Positions 1 through 9,216 of a stretch of 37,316 nucleotides of DNA are shown here, in pieces. The translations under genes were made by a program, and so were the position numbers. The notes beneath the pieces are model-generated. The model saw only the letters and a list, made by a program, of their open reading frames with translations. It ran no database searches and was not told where the DNA came from. This stretch comes from Acidimicrobiales bacterium. GTDB lineage: Bacteria; Actinomycetota; Acidimicrobiia; Acidimicrobiales; RAAP-2. The DNA lies in assembly GCA_017883075.1 (NCBI GenBank), contig JADGOI010000010.1, positions 1 to 37,316 on the forward strand, read 5' to 3'. Numbering within the stretch: the first letter of the stretch is position 1; each line of letters begins with the position of its first letter.

Positions 1-50
1 CAGAAGCGGGGTCGACCCGCCAACACACACCGGCGGCGAGCCGAAGGACT

Positions 51-79
51 ATTCTAGCTGTTTGGCGACAAATTGCCAG
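51..79 (-). promoter_or_regulatory. Putative sigma-70-type promoter downstream of map, probably for infA
   Basis: Read on the minus strand there is CTGGCA (74-79), a 17-base spacer and TAGAAT (51-56). The -10 matches the consensus in five of six positions and the -35 in four. It lies just after the map stop and points out of the window, where infA is normally found in this cluster. The rest of 1-134 shows no coding region that I can support. The promoter role is inferred from motif and spacing only. Confidence 0.5.
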
Positions 80-134
80 TTCGATCGGGCCCGGGCATGG
101 TTCGGACCACATTCCGGCGCCATTCGGAGCACGC

Positions 135-878
135 TCACAACACCGTGAACACTTCGGGTCCATTGTCGGTGACCGCGATGGTGTGCTCGAAATGGGCCGA
201 AAGTCGCCCATCGGCTGTCACCACACTCCATCCGTCCTCGAGCTGTTCGGTTTCGGGTCCCCCGGCGTTGACCATCGGCTCCACTGCGAAGACCATGCCC
301 GTCTTGAGCATCGGTCCCGGGTTACCGGGCCAGTAGTTGGGGACCTGGGGTTCTTCGTGCATGGCCGTACCGATGCCATGACCGACGTATTCGCGGACCA
401 CCGAGAACCCGGCTGCCTCGGCCACCCGCTGCACGGCCCGGCCCACCTCGTGGAGCCGGTTCCCCTCCGTAAGCTGATCGATCCCGGCGAACAGGCTGCG
501 CTCGGTCACCTCCATCAACCGGGAGGCTTCCGCCGATACCTCCCCCACCCCCACGGTATAGGCGGCATCGCCGTGGTAGCCCTCGATGATGGCTCCACAA
601 TCGATCGAGATGATGTCACCCTCAGCCAGCACCACCCCACGTGAGGGTATGCCGTGGACGATCATCGAGTTGGGTGAAGTACATACCACGGCGGGAAAGC
701 CGTGATAGTTGAGAAAGTTCGACTTGGCGTCCCGACGTTCGAGGACGCCCCGTGCCACGCGGTCGATGTCCTCGGTGGTCACCCCGGGCCGGATGATGGC
801 CCGGGTGGCCTCATGGATCTCTGCCACCACTCGGCCTGCGCGGCGCATTTTTGCCAGTTCTTCGCTGGTGCGTCTCAT
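135..878 (-). CDS. map: Methionine aminopeptidase, type I
   Basis: Removes the initiator methionine from nascent proteins in the cytosol, using a two-metal site. The 247-residue product shows the full type I ligand set: D93 (SIDCGA), D104 (GYHGDAA), H167 (VGHGIG), E200 (FAVEPM) and E231 (FEHT), plus H75 (VHGIP). These are each four residues below the E. coli numbering, so the core is intact and has no N-terminal SH3/zinc extension. I chose the ATG at 878; a TTG lies one codon upstream. The gap to adk is 13 bases. It is the last gene of the spc-type run in this window, in the usual secY-adk-map order. The family assignment is secure. Confidence 0.97.
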   Translation of the reverse strand: MRRTSEELAKMRRAGRVVAEIHEATRAIIRPGVTTEDIDRVARGVLERRDAKSNFLNYHGFPAVVCTSPNSMIVHGIPSRGVVLAEGDIISIDCGAIIEGYHGDAAYTVGVGEVSAEASRLMEVTERSLFAGIDQLTEGNRLHEVGRAVQRVAEAAGFSVVREYVGHGIGTAMHEEPQVPNYWPGNPGPMLKTGMVFAVEPMVNAGGPETEQLEDGWSVVTADGRLSAHFEHTIAVTDNGPEVFTVL

Positions 879-891
879 CAAACCCAGTTTC

Positions 892-1572
892 TCACGTGAG
901 CCGGCCGCCCTTGCGGTCGCGCCGATCCTCGATCGCCTTGATGACCCGACGGGTCACCATGTCGGGTGCTCCGGTGCCGCTCACCGCGGCCAGCTGATCC
1001 CGCTCCTTGTACCAGTCGATGAGCGGCCCTGTCTGGCGTTCATAGAGCTCGAGGCGACGGGTGATCGCCTCTTCCCGATCGTCTTCACGCTGAATGACCT
1101 CACCGCCGCAGACGTCACAGGTCCAGTTGATCAGCGGCGGTGACGAGACCGAGTAGTTGGCCCCGCAGTCGACGCAGACTCGTCTCGCTGCCAGGCGCCG
1201 AAGTACCTGTGCGGTCGGCACCTCGATATCGACGGCCAGATCGAGATCCACCGGGTTGAGGAAGGCAGTCAGTTTTTCCGCCTGGGCCACCGTGCGTGGA
1301 CAACCGTCAAGCACGAATCCCCGGGCCCGCACGTCGCTCTCGTCGAGCCGGGAGGCGACCATCTCCATAATGAGACCGTCGCTCAGTAGGTCACCCCGAT
1401 CCATCCGATCCTTGACCTTCAGGCCCAGGGGGGTCCCTTGCTTCACAGCGGCACGCAGCATGTCGCCAGTCGAGACGTGCGGCACGACGTAGTGGTGGGA
1501 GAGGCGCACACACTGCGTCCCCTTGCCTGCCCCCTGCTTGCCGAGGACAATGAGCCTGGCGCCGGGTACCAC
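892..1572 (-). CDS. adk: Adenylate kinase with zinc-type LID
   Basis: Interconverts ATP + AMP and 2 ADP in the cytosol. The P-loop GKQGAGKGTQ is at residues 11-20, the AMP-site motif STGDMLR at 34-40, and the DGxPRT motif at 89-94 reads DGCPRT where most homologues have Phe in the third place. The LID holds four cysteines (C133, C136, C152, C155) in two CxxC pairs, so it should bind a structural zinc; many actinobacterial enzymes have a short LID instead. At 226 residues it is a long-form enzyme. The GTG start at 1572 directly follows the secY stop (TAG then GTG), so translation is probably coupled to secY. Confidence 0.96.
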   Translation of the reverse strand: MVPGARLIVLGKQGAGKGTQCVRLSHHYVVPHVSTGDMLRAAVKQGTPLGLKVKDRMDRGDLLSDGLIMEMVASRLDESDVRARGFVLDGCPRTVAQAEKLTAFLNPVDLDLAVDIEVPTAQVLRRLAARRVCVDCGANYSVSSPPLINWTCDVCGGEVIQREDDREEAITRRLELYERQTGPLIDWYKERDQLAAVSGTGAPDMVTRRVIKAIEDRRDRKGGRLT

Positions 1573-2865
1573 CTACTTGAGGAAGCCCTCGTAGTTTCGC
1601 ATCATGAGCTGGCTGTCGATTTGCTTCATCGTCTCCAATGCCACGCCCACTGCGATCAAGAGAGTGACCCCAAAGAAAGGGTAACTGTTGATGTTCCATG
1701 CCGCCATCAACAACGACGGCACCACGGCCACACCGCCGAGAAAGATGGCGCCGGGCCATGTGATCCGGTTGAGGATGTGGGCCAGGTACTTCTCGGTCTG
1801 CTGGCCGGGCCGGATACCGGGGATGAACCCACCCTGCTTCCGGATGATGTCCGCCTGCTGGTGGGGATCAAAGGCCACGTACACGTAGAAGAAGGTGAAC
1901 AAGAGGATGAAGATGAAATAGCTCGCGATGTAGAAGAGGCTGGTCGGCGTGACGTTGTGGTTCACCCAGGTACGGAACCAGGCGGAGGGGACGATGTTCG
2001 ACAACAACACGGGGATGTAGAGCACCGAACTGGCGAAGATGATCGGGATGACTCCGGCCTGATTCACCTTCAAGGGGATATAGGTGCTCGACCCTCCGTA
2101 CATCTTGCGCCCGACGACCCGCTTGGCGAAGGTCACCGGGATACGTCGCTGGCCCTGGTCAACGAAGACGATGACCACCAGCAGGGCAAGGGAGACGGCG
2201 ATGATGACCCCGAATTTGATCTTCCCGCCCTCTTGGAGCACGGCATTCATGCCGGTGGGGATACCGGCCACGACATTGGCGAAGATCAGGATTGACATTC
2301 CCTGGCCGATACCGCGCTGGGTGATGAGTTCGCCCAGCCACATGACAAAGGCGGTCCCGGCGGTGAGGGTGAGGACGATGAAACCGGCCCGCCAAATCGA
2401 GTAGTGGAGGATGAGGTCGATGCTGGAGCTCGAACCGAACAGCCCGCCCCCACCCTTGTGGAACAGGTAGACGAGACCGGTGGACTGCATCAGGGCCAGG
2501 GCCACTGTCAGGTACCGGGTGGTCTGGGTCAGCTTCTTCTGGCCGATGGCGCCCTGGTCGCGCCATTGCTCCAGCTTCGGGATCACGGTCGCCAGCAACT
2601 GAATGATGATGCTGGAGGTGATGTACGGCATGATGCCCAGTCCGAACACCGCCATACGGGTGAGCGCACCACCCGAAAACAGGTTGAGGAAGCCCAACAC
2701 GCCGGATGACTTGGACGCCGCCGTCAGCTGTTGGATCTTCGAAAAGTCGACGAACGGCGACGGAATGTTGGCGCCGAATTGATAGATGGCAATAACGACC
2801 AACGTAAAGAGAACCTTCTTACGAAGGTCAGGTATCCGAAATATGTTTGCCAAACTGGCGAGCAT
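1573..2865 (-). CDS. secY: Protein translocase channel subunit SecY
   Basis: Main pore subunit of the SecYEG translocon in the plasma membrane. The 430-residue product has the expected ten hydrophobic segments, begins with the family N-terminus (NIFRIPDLRKKVLFTL), and carries the cytosolic loop segment RIPVTFAKR around residue 220. The C-terminal tail ends in RNYEGFLK. An ATG at 2865 is preceded by GAGGAG at a good distance. It follows rplO by 33 bases and abuts adk. Its partner secE lies in the same window at 29491, beside nusG. Nothing is unusual in length. Confidence 0.98.
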   Translation of the reverse strand: MLASLANIFRIPDLRKKVLFTLVVIAIYQFGANIPSPFVDFSKIQQLTAASKSSGVLGFLNLFSGGALTRMAVFGLGIMPYITSSIIIQLLATVIPKLEQWRDQGAIGQKKLTQTTRYLTVALALMQSTGLVYLFHKGGGGLFGSSSSIDLILHYSIWRAGFIVLTLTAGTAFVMWLGELITQRGIGQGMSILIFANVVAGIPTGMNAVLQEGGKIKFGVIIAVSLALLVVIVFVDQGQRRIPVTFAKRVVGRKMYGGSSTYIPLKVNQAGVIPIIFASSVLYIPVLLSNIVPSAWFRTWVNHNVTPTSLFYIASYFIFILLFTFFYVYVAFDPHQQADIIRKQGGFIPGIRPGQQTEKYLAHILNRITWPGAIFLGGVAVVPSLLMAAWNINSYPFFGVTLLIAVGVALETMKQIDSQLMMRNYEGFLK

Positions 2866-2898
2866 GGTCGCTCCTCGACGCCGGGTGGTCGGCCGATG

Positions 2899-3387
2899 CT
2901 ACCGGTTCATGAGGGCATTGCCCTGCGCTGGCGGGCGACCGTGGCCGAACGGCAAGGGAATCACCGTGATCGAACCACCAGAAGCCGTAATGGCGGCCTC
3001 CGCCGTCTTGGAGAACGCGTGCGCCTCGACCCGAAGGGCACGGTTCAGCTCCCCGCCACCCAGGATCTTCACCAGGGCGCCCTTTCGGACGAGCCCTCCG
3101 GCGATTAATGCGGCCAAGTCGACCGTGTCACCCTCGATCACTTCGAGCGCACCCACGTTGACCGGGGTGTAGTCGATGCGGAAGGGGTTCTTGAAGCCGC
3201 GCAGCTTCGGGATGCGCTGCATCAGCGGCAGCTGCCCACCCTCGAAACCCATGGGGATAGTGCCGCGGGCGCCCTGGCCCTTGGTGCCACGGCCGGCCGT
3301 CTTTCCGCCCTTGCCTCCGATGCCGCGTCCCACCCGGCGACGGGGTCGCGTCGAACCGGCCGGGGGACGGAGCTCATGGACCTTCAT
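2899..3387 (-). CDS. rplO: 50S ribosomal protein L15
   Basis: Large-subunit assembly protein that threads through 23S rRNA. The 162-residue product has the classic glycine- and arginine-rich N-terminal extension (VGRGIGGKGGKTAGRG near residues 19-34) and the conserved GFEGGQLPLMQRIPK segment. Its ATG overlaps the rpmD stop in an ATGA arrangement, so the two are translationally coupled. Length is slightly above the usual 145-150 residues. Confidence 0.97.
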   Translation of the reverse strand: MKVHELRPPAGSTRPRRRVGRGIGGKGGKTAGRGTKGQGARGTIPMGFEGGQLPLMQRIPKLRGFKNPFRIDYTPVNVGALEVIEGDTVDLAALIAGGLVRKGALVKILGGGELNRALRVEAHAFSKTAEAAITASGGSITVIPLPFGHGRPPAQGNALMNR

Positions 3388-3623
3388 CGGGAACCTCTTT
3401 CGTCCTCACCCGCAGGCGTGACATTGATCAGATGGGGTACCCGAGCGATCATCCCGCGGATCTCAGCGCGATCGGGCAGTACGTTGGTGCGACCGATCCC
3501 GCGCAGTCCGAGGGCACGCAGCGTGCCCCGGTGCTTGGGTTTGGTGCCGATGCCCGAGCGAACCTGGGTCACCCGCAACCAGCCGGTCGTCGTCGACTCG
3601 TCAGACGTGGAAGGCGCCGCCAT
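3384..3623 (-). CDS. rpmD: 50S ribosomal protein L30
   Basis: Small 23S rRNA-binding protein of the large subunit. The core LRVTQVRSGIGTKPKHRGT and the following LRALGLRGIGRT motif (residues about 16-46) are typical. At 79 residues it is longer than the usual 60: about 13 Ser/Thr-rich residues are added at the N-terminus and roughly 10 at the C-terminus. The start at 3623 lies one base after the rpsE stop. The Ser/Thr-rich start could in part be an annotation choice, but no alternative start codon sits closer to the core. Confidence 0.95.
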   Translation of the reverse strand: MAAPSTSDESTTTGWLRVTQVRSGIGTKPKHRGTLRALGLRGIGRTNVLPDRAEIRGMIARVPHLINVTPAGEDERGSR

Positions 3624-3624
3624 C

Positions 3625-4173
3625 TCAGTTCACCTCCGTGAACAGATCGCCCTGGCGCTGCCGCTCGCGGTATGCACGCAGGACACCGCCGGGGATGATC
3701 TCTTCGGCTGGCTTGCCCCGGAGGGCGGCGATCTCATCGGGGCGTTTGAGCGACTTGAGCCCGGCGATGGTGGCGTGGGCGACGTTGATGCCGTTGGACG
3801 AACCCAGCGACTTCGACAAGACATCGCGGATCCCCGCCATCTCCAAGATGGCCCGGGCAGCTCCACCGGCGATGACCCCGGTACCGGGAGCGGCCGGCTT
3901 CAACATCACTCGGCCCGCGCCACTCTCCCCGAGCACCGGGTGGGTGATGGTGTTGCCGGCCAGGGGAACGTCGAAGATGTTCTTGCGAGCCTCTTCGATA
4001 CCCTTTTGGACAGCCAGCCCGGCCTCTTTGGCCTTGCCATAGCCCAACCCGACCTTGCCGTTGCCGTCACCGACGACCATCAACGCCGCGAAGCTGAATC
4101 GGCGACCGCCTTTGACCACCTTGGACACCCGGTTCACCCGGATGGTGCGCTCTTCGTACTGCAGGTCGGTCAT
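3625..4173 (-). CDS. rpsE: 30S ribosomal protein S5
   Basis: Small-subunit protein at the mRNA entry channel that contributes to decoding accuracy. The 182-residue product has the S5 double-stranded-RNA-binding fold, with [19 protein letters not shown] near residues 19-37 and GYGKAKE after it, and the C-terminal domain with the [13 protein letters not shown] motif. I place the start at the ATG at 4173 ([10 protein letters not shown]), four bases after the rplR stop; the open frame extends further upstream but that part has no family similarity. Confidence 0.97.
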   Translation of the reverse strand: MTDLQYEERTIRVNRVSKVVKGGRRFSFAALMVVGDGNGKVGLGYGKAKEAGLAVQKGIEEARKNIFDVPLAGNTITHPVLGESGAGRVMLKPAAPGTGVIAGGAARAILEMAGIRDVLSKSLGSSNGINVAHATIAGLKSLKRPDEIAALRGKPAEEIIPGGVLRAYRERQRQGDLFTEVN

Positions 4174-4177
4174 ATCC

Positions 4178-4543
4178 TCAGAACTCCAGTCCTTCGGCAC
4201 GGGCGGCATCGGCCAGTGCGGCCACCCGCCCGTGATAGGTGAATCCCCCGCGGTCGAAGACCACAGTGGTGATGCCGGCAGCCTTGGCACGGGTGGCCAC
4301 CAGTGTGCCCACTGCCTGGGCCGCGCCGATGTTGCCCCCCGACTTGCCTCGCAGGTCCGATTCCACCGTCGATGCCGATACCAGCGTATGGCCGGCGTCG
4401 TCGTCGACGATCTGGGCGGTGATGTGCTTGCTTGACCGGAAGACCGCCAGGCGCGGACGGGCAGAGGTCCCCGCCAGGCGACGGCGAACCCGCTTGTGCC
4501 GACGGATCCGAAGCTCGAGTTTGTGATCGGTTGCGCTGCCCAT
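4178..4543 (-). CDS. rplR: 50S ribosomal protein L18
   Basis: 5S rRNA-binding protein of the central protuberance. The 121-residue product has the basic N-terminus ([19 protein letters not shown], residues about 13-31), the [15 protein letters not shown] strand and the C-terminal [22 protein letters not shown] signature. The ATG shares one base with the rplF stop (TAATG). Length is typical. Confidence 0.97.
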   Translation of the reverse strand: MGSATDHKLELRIRRHKRVRRRLAGTSARPRLAVFRSSKHITAQIVDDDAGHTLVSASTVESDLRGKSGGNIGAAQAVGTLVATRAKAAGITTVVFDRGGFTYHGRVAALADAARAEGLEF

Positions 4544-5085
4544 TACTTCGCTGCCTTTCCGGCCTTGCGGAGGACCCGCTCACCGGCGTATCGGATACCC
4601 TTGCCCTTGTAGGGCTCGGGCTTACGTAACTTGCGGATGTCGGCGGCCACCTGGCCGACCTTCTCTTTGTCAATCCCCTTGATGATGATGCGGGTGGGGA
4701 TCGGGACCTCGAAGGTGACGCCGTCCGGAGCTTGCACATTGACCGGGTGCGAGAAGCCGAGCGCCAATTCCAGCGCGCCCGGGCCTTTCGGGATCGCCCG
4801 ATAGCCCACTCCCACTATCTCGAGTTCCTTGGAGAAGCCTTGAGTCACCCCGTCGACCATATTGGCGACCAATGTGCGGGTGAGCCCATGGAGTGCACGA
4901 TTCTGCCGCTGATCGTCAGGGCGTTCGACCACCACGACATCCCCGTCGGCGCGAATGCTCATGGCGGCGGGAACCGAACGGGTGAGTTCACCCTGCGGTC
5001 CTTTCACCACCACGATGTTGTCGTCGTCGACGGCCACCGATACCCCCACGGGTACCGGGATCGGAGATCGTCCGATGCGTGACAT
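4543..5085 (-). CDS. rplF: 50S ribosomal protein L6
   Basis: Large-subunit protein near the factor-binding region. The 180-residue product starts with [16 protein letters not shown] and ends with the C-terminal signature [18 protein letters not shown]. Length is normal. It follows rpsH after a 60-base gap, one of the larger gaps in the spc cluster, in which I see no clear signal. Confidence 0.97.
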   Translation of the reverse strand: MSRIGRSPIPVPVGVSVAVDDDNIVVVKGPQGELTRSVPAAMSIRADGDVVVVERPDDQRQNRALHGLTRTLVANMVDGVTQGFSKELEIVGVGYRAIPKGPGALELALGFSHPVNVQAPDGVTFEVPIPTRIIIKGIDKEKVGQVAADIRKLRKPEPYKGKGIRYAGERVLRKAGKAAK

Positions 5086-5145
5086 CAGCGATCACCGCCC
5101 GGGCGACACGCGGTGATCCGACCAATGGAGCGGTTTGCAGTGCAC

Positions 5146-5550
5146 TTACCAGACATAACAGAGCACCTCGCCTCCCATGCGGCGCTTTCGGGCCTCGCGA
5201 TCGGTCATCAGCCCTTTGGATGTCGATACCACGGCCACACCCATGCCACCCAGGACCCGCGGCATCTTGTCGGCGCGGGCGTAGATCCGGAGACCCGGCT
5301 TGGAGACCCGCTTGATTCCGGAGATGGTCCGGGCGCGGTCCGGCGCGTACTTCATGACGATCTCCAAGGTGTTGCCAGGGGAGGTCACGCTGTCGTCCAC
5401 GGTGAATCCGGTGATGTAGCCCTCGCTGACCAGAATGGCAGCCAGGGACTCCTTGAGCTTCGAGCCGGGCATCTTCACAGTATCGAAGTGGGCCGTATTG
5501 GCATTGCGGATACGGGTGAGCATGTCGGCAATCGGGTCGGTCATTGTCAT
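5146..5550 (-). CDS. rpsH: 30S ribosomal protein S8
   Basis: Binds helix 21 of 16S rRNA; in many bacteria it also represses the spc operon. The 134-residue product begins [17 protein letters not shown] and has the C-terminal signature around [21 protein letters not shown] and a final EVLCYVW. Two ATGs are possible, at 5550 and 5544; the first is better placed after a GGGGAG sequence 10 bases upstream. The gap after rpsZ is 16 bases. I did not find a recognisable S8-binding mimic near rplE, but I cannot fold the RNA here. Confidence 0.97.
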   Translation of the reverse strand: MTMTDPIADMLTRIRNANTAHFDTVKMPGSKLKESLAAILVSEGYITGFTVDDSVTSPGNTLEIVMKYAPDRARTISGIKRVSKPGLRIYARADKMPRVLGGMGVAVVSTSKGLMTDREARKRRMGGEVLCYVW

Positions 5551-5566
5551 CGGTTGTCGTCTCCCC

Positions 5567-5752
5567 TCACCAGCTGGCCTTGGTCACACCGGGAATTTCA
5601 CCGGCGTGCACCATGACTCGCAGACAGATTCGACACAGGCCGAACTTGCGGTAGACGGCCTTGGGCCGGCCGCACCGGCGGCACCGTGTATAGCCGCGCA
5701 CCTTGAACTTGGGTGTGCGCTTTTGCTTTTCGATCAAGGCCTTTTTTGCCAT
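5567..5752 (-). CDS. rpsZ: 30S ribosomal protein S14, zinc-binding short form
   Basis: Small-subunit head protein. The 61-residue product is the short type Z form, with two CxxC pairs (C24/C27 in RCRRCGRPK and C40/C43 in LCRICLR) that should bind zinc. The start is the ATG at 5750-5752 ([10 protein letters not shown]), four bases after the rplE stop; a longer open frame upstream overlaps rplE and is not family sequence. Because it needs zinc, such a protein is often paired with a zinc-free paralogue elsewhere in the genome; none is seen in this window. Confidence 0.97.
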   Translation of the reverse strand: MAKKALIEKQKRTPKFKVRGYTRCRRCGRPKAVYRKFGLCRICLRVMVHAGEIPGVTKASW

Positions 5753-5756
5753 GGGG

Positions 5757-6326
5757 TTACTGGTTCTCCTTGCGGAACGGGAAGCCGAACGCGGCCAGCA
5801 GTCCCCGGCCCTCGTCGTCGGTACGTGCGGTCGTGACGATGGTGATGTCCATCCCCCGAGTCGTGTCGATGCGGTCATAATCGATCTCGGGGAAGATGAG
5901 TTGCTCGGTCACCCCGAAGGTGTAGTTGCCGTGTCCGTCAAATGAGCGGGGGGAAAGCCCGCGGAAGTCACGGATACGGGGAATGGCCATAGCCACCAGC
6001 CGATCGAGGAACTCCCAGGCCCGGTCGCCCCGGAGGGTGACCTTGGCCCCGATCTCCTGACCTTCACGCAGCTTGAAGCCGGCGATCGACTGCTTGGCCC
6101 GGGTCACGATCGGCTTTTGGCCGCTGATGATCTCGAGGTCCCGCATAGCCCCCTCGATGAGGGACTTCTGCTGGGTGGCCCGGCCGACACCCATGTTGAT
6201 GACGATCTTGGTGAGCCGGGGAGCCTGCATGATGTTGCCGAATCCGAGGGACTCCAGCAACTGGGGCCGGACCACCTCGTCATATCGCTTCTTCAGGCGG
6301 GGACGGGTGCGGGTGGCGGTGGCCAT
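5757..6326 (-). CDS. rplE: 50S ribosomal protein L5
   Basis: 5S rRNA-binding protein in the central protuberance that contacts tRNA in the P site. The 189-residue product carries the [13 protein letters not shown] motif near the N-terminus, the [21 protein letters not shown] segment and the C-terminal [19 protein letters not shown]. The ATG shares one base with the rplX stop (TAATG). Length is typical. Confidence 0.97.
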   Translation of the reverse strand: MATATRTRPRLKKRYDEVVRPQLLESLGFGNIMQAPRLTKIVINMGVGRATQQKSLIEGAMRDLEIISGQKPIVTRAKQSIAGFKLREGQEIGAKVTLRGDRAWEFLDRLVAMAIPRIRDFRGLSPRSFDGHGNYTFGVTEQLIFPEIDYDRIDTTRGMDITIVTTARTDDEGRGLLAAFGFPFRKENQ

Positions 6327-6631
6327 TACAGGTCACCCCCACACTTGCGGCAGACCCGGAGCTTGCGACCCTGCTCGTCGATCCGGACGCCGATGCGGGT
6401 AGGCCCGCACGAGCCGCACACGATCGCCACCGAGGACACCGCAACCGGCATGAACTTGTCGATGACGCCGCCCTGCATGGTGGCGCGGGTCGGCTTGGCG
6501 TGACGCTTGGCCACGTGGACACCTTCGACAATGACCCGGCCTTCAGCCGGAATGGCCCGAATGACCTCAGCCTGCTTGCCCCGGTCCTTGCCGCTCAGTA
6601 CCTGGACCTTGTCTCCCTTGCGAATACGCAT
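6326..6631 (-). CDS. rplX: 50S ribosomal protein L24
   Basis: Assembly-initiating large-subunit protein that sits close to the peptide exit tunnel. The 101-residue product begins with the KOW-type segment [17 protein letters not shown] and continues with [13 protein letters not shown]. The C-terminal part holds two CxxC pairs (CGSC near 72-75 and CRKC near 94-97), as in other actinobacterial L24 proteins, so zinc binding is possible. The ATG directly follows the rplN stop. Unlike L22 and L29 it has no acidic tail. Confidence 0.97.
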   Translation of the reverse strand: MRIRKGDKVQVLSGKDRGKQAEVIRAIPAEGRVIVEGVHVAKRHAKPTRATMQGGVIDKFMPVAVSSVAIVCGSCGPTRIGVRIDEQGRKLRVCRKCGGDL

Positions 6632-7000
6632 CTACAACACCTCCGGTGCCAACGAGACAATTCGCATGAAGCGCTTGTCGCGCAACTCTCGGCCGACTGG
6701 CCCGAAGATGCGGGTCCCGCGTGGTTGTTGCTGGTCGTTGATCAATACCGCGGCGTTCTCGTCGAACCGGATATAGCTGCCATCGGGACGGCGCTTCTCC
6801 TTCTTCGTCCGGACGACGACGCACTTGACGACTTCGCCCTTCTTCACCGCTGCGCCAGGCATGGCGTCTTTCACCGTGGCTACGAAGACGTCCCCGATCG
6901 AGGCATAGCGACGGCGTGATCCGCCGAGCACCTTGATGCACAGAACTTCCTTGGCCCCGGAATTGTCGGCCACCTTGAGCCGAGACTCTTGTTGAATCAT
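6632..7000 (-). CDS. rplN: 50S ribosomal protein L14
   Basis: Large-subunit interface protein, a docking site for silencing factor RsfS in other bacteria. The 122-residue product starts [19 protein letters not shown] and contains the GxxRxYAxIGD motif ([11 protein letters not shown], residues about 31-41) and a conserved C-terminus ([16 protein letters not shown]). The ATG overlaps the rpsQ stop (ATGA). Confidence 0.97.
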   Translation of the reverse strand: MIQQESRLKVADNSGAKEVLCIKVLGGSRRRYASIGDVFVATVKDAMPGAAVKKGEVVKCVVVRTKKEKRRPDGSYIRFDENAAVLINDQQQPRGTRIFGPVGRELRDKRFMRIVSLAPEVL

Positions 7001-7287
7001 CGGGCACGCTCCAGGATCTCGATGAGACGCCAGCGCTTCAGCTTCGACAGCGGACGGGTCTCGATGACCCGGATCCGGTCGCCGACCTTGGCCTCATTGT
7101 TCTCGTCGTGGACGTAGAGCCGCTTGGTGCGCTGCACGGTTTTTCCGTAGCGGGCATGCCGGACACGTTCGACCACCGCCACAATGACTGTCGCCTGCAT
7201 GGCGTCGGAGACAACCATGCCCTCCCGAACCTTGCGGCGGTTCGGTCGTTCCTCGGTCCCGGTTTCGGTGGTTTGTTCCTCAGCCAT
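6997..7287 (-). CDS. rpsQ: 30S ribosomal protein S17
   Basis: 16S rRNA-binding OB-fold protein. The 96-residue product has the core [19 protein letters not shown] and the [18 protein letters not shown] segment typical of S17. About 17 acidic, Glu/Thr-rich residues precede the core. Two starts are possible: GTG at 7290 and ATG at 7287; GGAGG is too close to the GTG, so I prefer the ATG, which shares one base with the rpmC stop (TGATG). Confidence 0.96.
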   Translation of the reverse strand: MAEEQTTETGTEERPNRRKVREGMVVSDAMQATVIVAVVERVRHARYGKTVQRTKRLYVHDENNEAKVGDRIRVIETRPLSKLKRWRLIEILERAR

Positions 7288-7814
7288 CACGCCTCCTTCT
7301 TCTTGTCAGAGGCAGCGCTGTCAGCGGCGGCATCGTCAGAACTTTCTTCATCAGTGGTCTCGGCGTCGACCTCGTCGTCGGCTTCGGACTCCTCAACCCG
7401 GGCCAGGGCCTGGTCATCGTCCGAGTCCAGGCGCTCTTCTTCGAGCTCCAGCTCGTCGTCGTCGATCTCTTCGCCAGCCTCAGCGGCCCCGGCTTCGACC
7501 TTGGCTGCCGCCCGCCGCTCGGCGGCGGTGGTCCGGGTGCGTCCCAGCGCATCATCCTCGGATCGGAGGCGAGCGGCGGCTCGATGAGCCGGAATCTCTT
7601 CCGCGGCCAGGCCCTCAGCCTCGGCGATCTCCCGGGCCCTCAGCTCCGTCATCATCCGGGCGACATCCTTGCGCACATGGTTCAGCCTCGAGAAATTGTC
7701 CAGCCGGCCCGTGGCCAGTTGGAAGCGGAGGTTGAACAGTTCCCGACGCGTTTCGGAAAGCTGGGTCTCCAGCTCTTCGGTGTCGTACTCGGCAATCTCT
7801 ACGGAGGTGGCCAT
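7287..7814 (-). CDS. rpmC: 50S ribosomal protein L29 with a long charged C-terminal tail
   Basis: L29 lies at the peptide exit tunnel next to L23, where trigger factor and SRP dock. Residues 1-68 are a normal two-helix L29 ([19 protein letters not shown], then [17 protein letters not shown]). The remaining 107 residues are an extension: mixed charged and Arg/Ala-rich from 69 to 110, then strongly acidic from 115 to 165 ([20 protein letters not shown]), ending in DKKKEA. A usual L29 has 65-75 residues. No frameshift is needed, and the frame runs cleanly into the rpsQ start region. The tail is probably disordered; its role is unknown. ATG at 7814 overlaps the rplP stop by one base. Confidence 0.95.
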   Translation of the reverse strand: MATSVEIAEYDTEELETQLSETRRELFNLRFQLATGRLDNFSRLNHVRKDVARMMTELRAREIAEAEGLAAEEIPAHRAAARLRSEDDALGRTRTTAAERRAAAKVEAGAAEAGEEIDDDELELEEERLDSDDDQALARVEESEADDEVDAETTDEESSDDAAADSAASDKKKEA

Positions 7815-8251
7815 CAGACCTGCACCTCCGACGTCCCGTGCGTGCCGGGACGGATCACGAAACGAGCCTTGAAGGGCAACTTCTGAATGGCACGATCCAT
7901 GGCTTCCTTGGCCAGTACGGGGTCCACTCCAGCCAGCTCAAAGAGGATGCGGCCGGGCTTGACCACAGCCACCCAGTGCTCGGGGTTGCCCTTGCCCGAG
8001 CCCATTCGGGTCTCCGCCGGCTTCTGGGTGACAGGGCGATCCGGAAATACCCGAATCCACACCTTCCCACCTCGTTTCACGTGACGGGTCATGGCGATAC
8101 GGGCAGCCTCGATCTGACGCGCTGTCAACCAGGCCGGTTCCAAGGCCTGGATCCCGAAGTCACCAAAGGTCACGGAGCTACCGCCCTTGGCCTTGCCGCT
8201 CATCCGACCACGTTGTTGTTTGCGGTGCTTGACCTTACGGGGCATCAACAT
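7814..8251 (-). CDS. rplP: 50S ribosomal protein L16
   Basis: Large-subunit protein next to the A-site tRNA and the peptidyl transferase centre. The 145-residue product has [15 protein letters not shown] at the start, the [22 protein letters not shown] segment and the [20 protein letters not shown] signature whose arginine is often hydroxylated in other bacteria. An ATG at 8251, sharing a base with the rpsC stop, is 7 bases after GGAGG; the second ATG two codons later matches the usual family start but is farther from the ribosome-binding site. Confidence 0.97.
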   Translation of the reverse strand: MLMPRKVKHRKQQRGRMSGKAKGGSSVTFGDFGIQALEPAWLTARQIEAARIAMTRHVKRGGKVWIRVFPDRPVTQKPAETRMGSGKGNPEHWVAVVKPGRILFELAGVDPVLAKEAMDRAIQKLPFKARFVIRPGTHGTSEVQV

Positions 8252-9216
8252 CAGTCGACCTCCTTGCGGAAGTGGGGTGTCTCGTGGTGCTCACGGGTCC
8301 GGCGCTCGATCTCTTCATCCTCGGTGAGGATGCGCTCTAGCTCGTCGGGGACCGCCGGAGTTGCCACGATATCGGCGGTGGACTGGTCGACCAAACCCTC
8401 TGGGACCTCGGTACCCTCGGGGGCTTCGTCGACAGTGACCACGCTGCCAGGAGCACCCTGCTCGGCCCGGCGCCGACCGCCTCCGGCAGTGATCAAGCGG
8501 CGCGGAGCCTCTCCACCCTGGCCCGACGTCTCTCCCACGGCCATGGCGGCTTCGCGGGTGATCTTGTCATCGGTCGAGATCTTGTAGGGCAGGACATCAC
8601 CCTTGTAGATCCATACCTTCACGCCGATGCGGCCGAAGGTGGTCTTGGCCTCACGGAAGCCATAGTCGATGTCGGCCCGCAAGGTATGCAAGGGAACCCG
8701 ACCCTCGCGGTACGACTCCCTTCGGGCCATCTCGGATCCACCCAGGCGGCCCGAGCACTGCACGCGGACACCGAGGGCGCCCGCCTTCTGCACGGTTTGG
8801 ATGGAACGCTTCATGGCCCGGCGGAAAGCCACCCGGCGGGCAAGTTGATCGCAGATGCCCTGGGCAATGAGAGCGGCATCGAGCTCAGGCTGCTTGATCT
8901 CTTGGATATTGAGCTGAATCCGATTGCTCAGACCAGTGATCTCTTCGATCTTCTTCTTCAGGCGGTCGGCCTCGGATCCACGACGACCAATCACGATGCC
9001 CGGACGGGCGGTGTGGATATCCACCCTGAGACGGTCACGGGTTCGCTCAACCTCGATACGGCTGACGGCGGCTGACTCCAGTTGCGACATGAGGTAATCG
9101 CGGATCTTCCAATCCTCGATCACGCAGTTCTGATAGTTCTTCTCTTCGAACCATCGCGACTTCCAGTCGGTCGTGATGCCCAGCCGGAAACCGTAGGGAT
9201 TGACCTTCTGGCCCAT
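8251..9216 (-). CDS. rpsC: 30S ribosomal protein S3 with extended C-terminus
   Basis: Small-subunit protein at the mRNA entry site. Residues 1-215 form the normal S3: N-terminal [20 protein letters not shown], a KH type 2 domain around residues 60-110 with the loop GRRGSEAD (77-84), and the C-terminal domain with [12 protein letters not shown] and [13 protein letters not shown]. Residues about 216-321 form an extension. Its first part is neutral to basic with GGGRRR near 246-250; its second part is acidic ([20 protein letters not shown], about 291-310). The usual bacterial length is 210-275. The ATG at 9216 directly follows the rplV stop. Confidence 0.96.
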   Translation of the reverse strand: MGQKVNPYGFRLGITTDWKSRWFEEKNYQNCVIEDWKIRDYLMSQLESAAVSRIEVERTRDRLRVDIHTARPGIVIGRRGSEADRLKKKIEEITGLSNRIQLNIQEIKQPELDAALIAQGICDQLARRVAFRRAMKRSIQTVQKAGALGVRVQCSGRLGGSEMARRESYREGRVPLHTLRADIDYGFREAKTTFGRIGVKVWIYKGDVLPYKISTDDKITREAAMAVGETSGQGGEAPRRLITAGGGRRRAEQGAPGSVVTVDEAPEGTEVPEGLVDQSTADIVATPAVPDELERILTEDEEIERRTREHHETPHFRKEVD

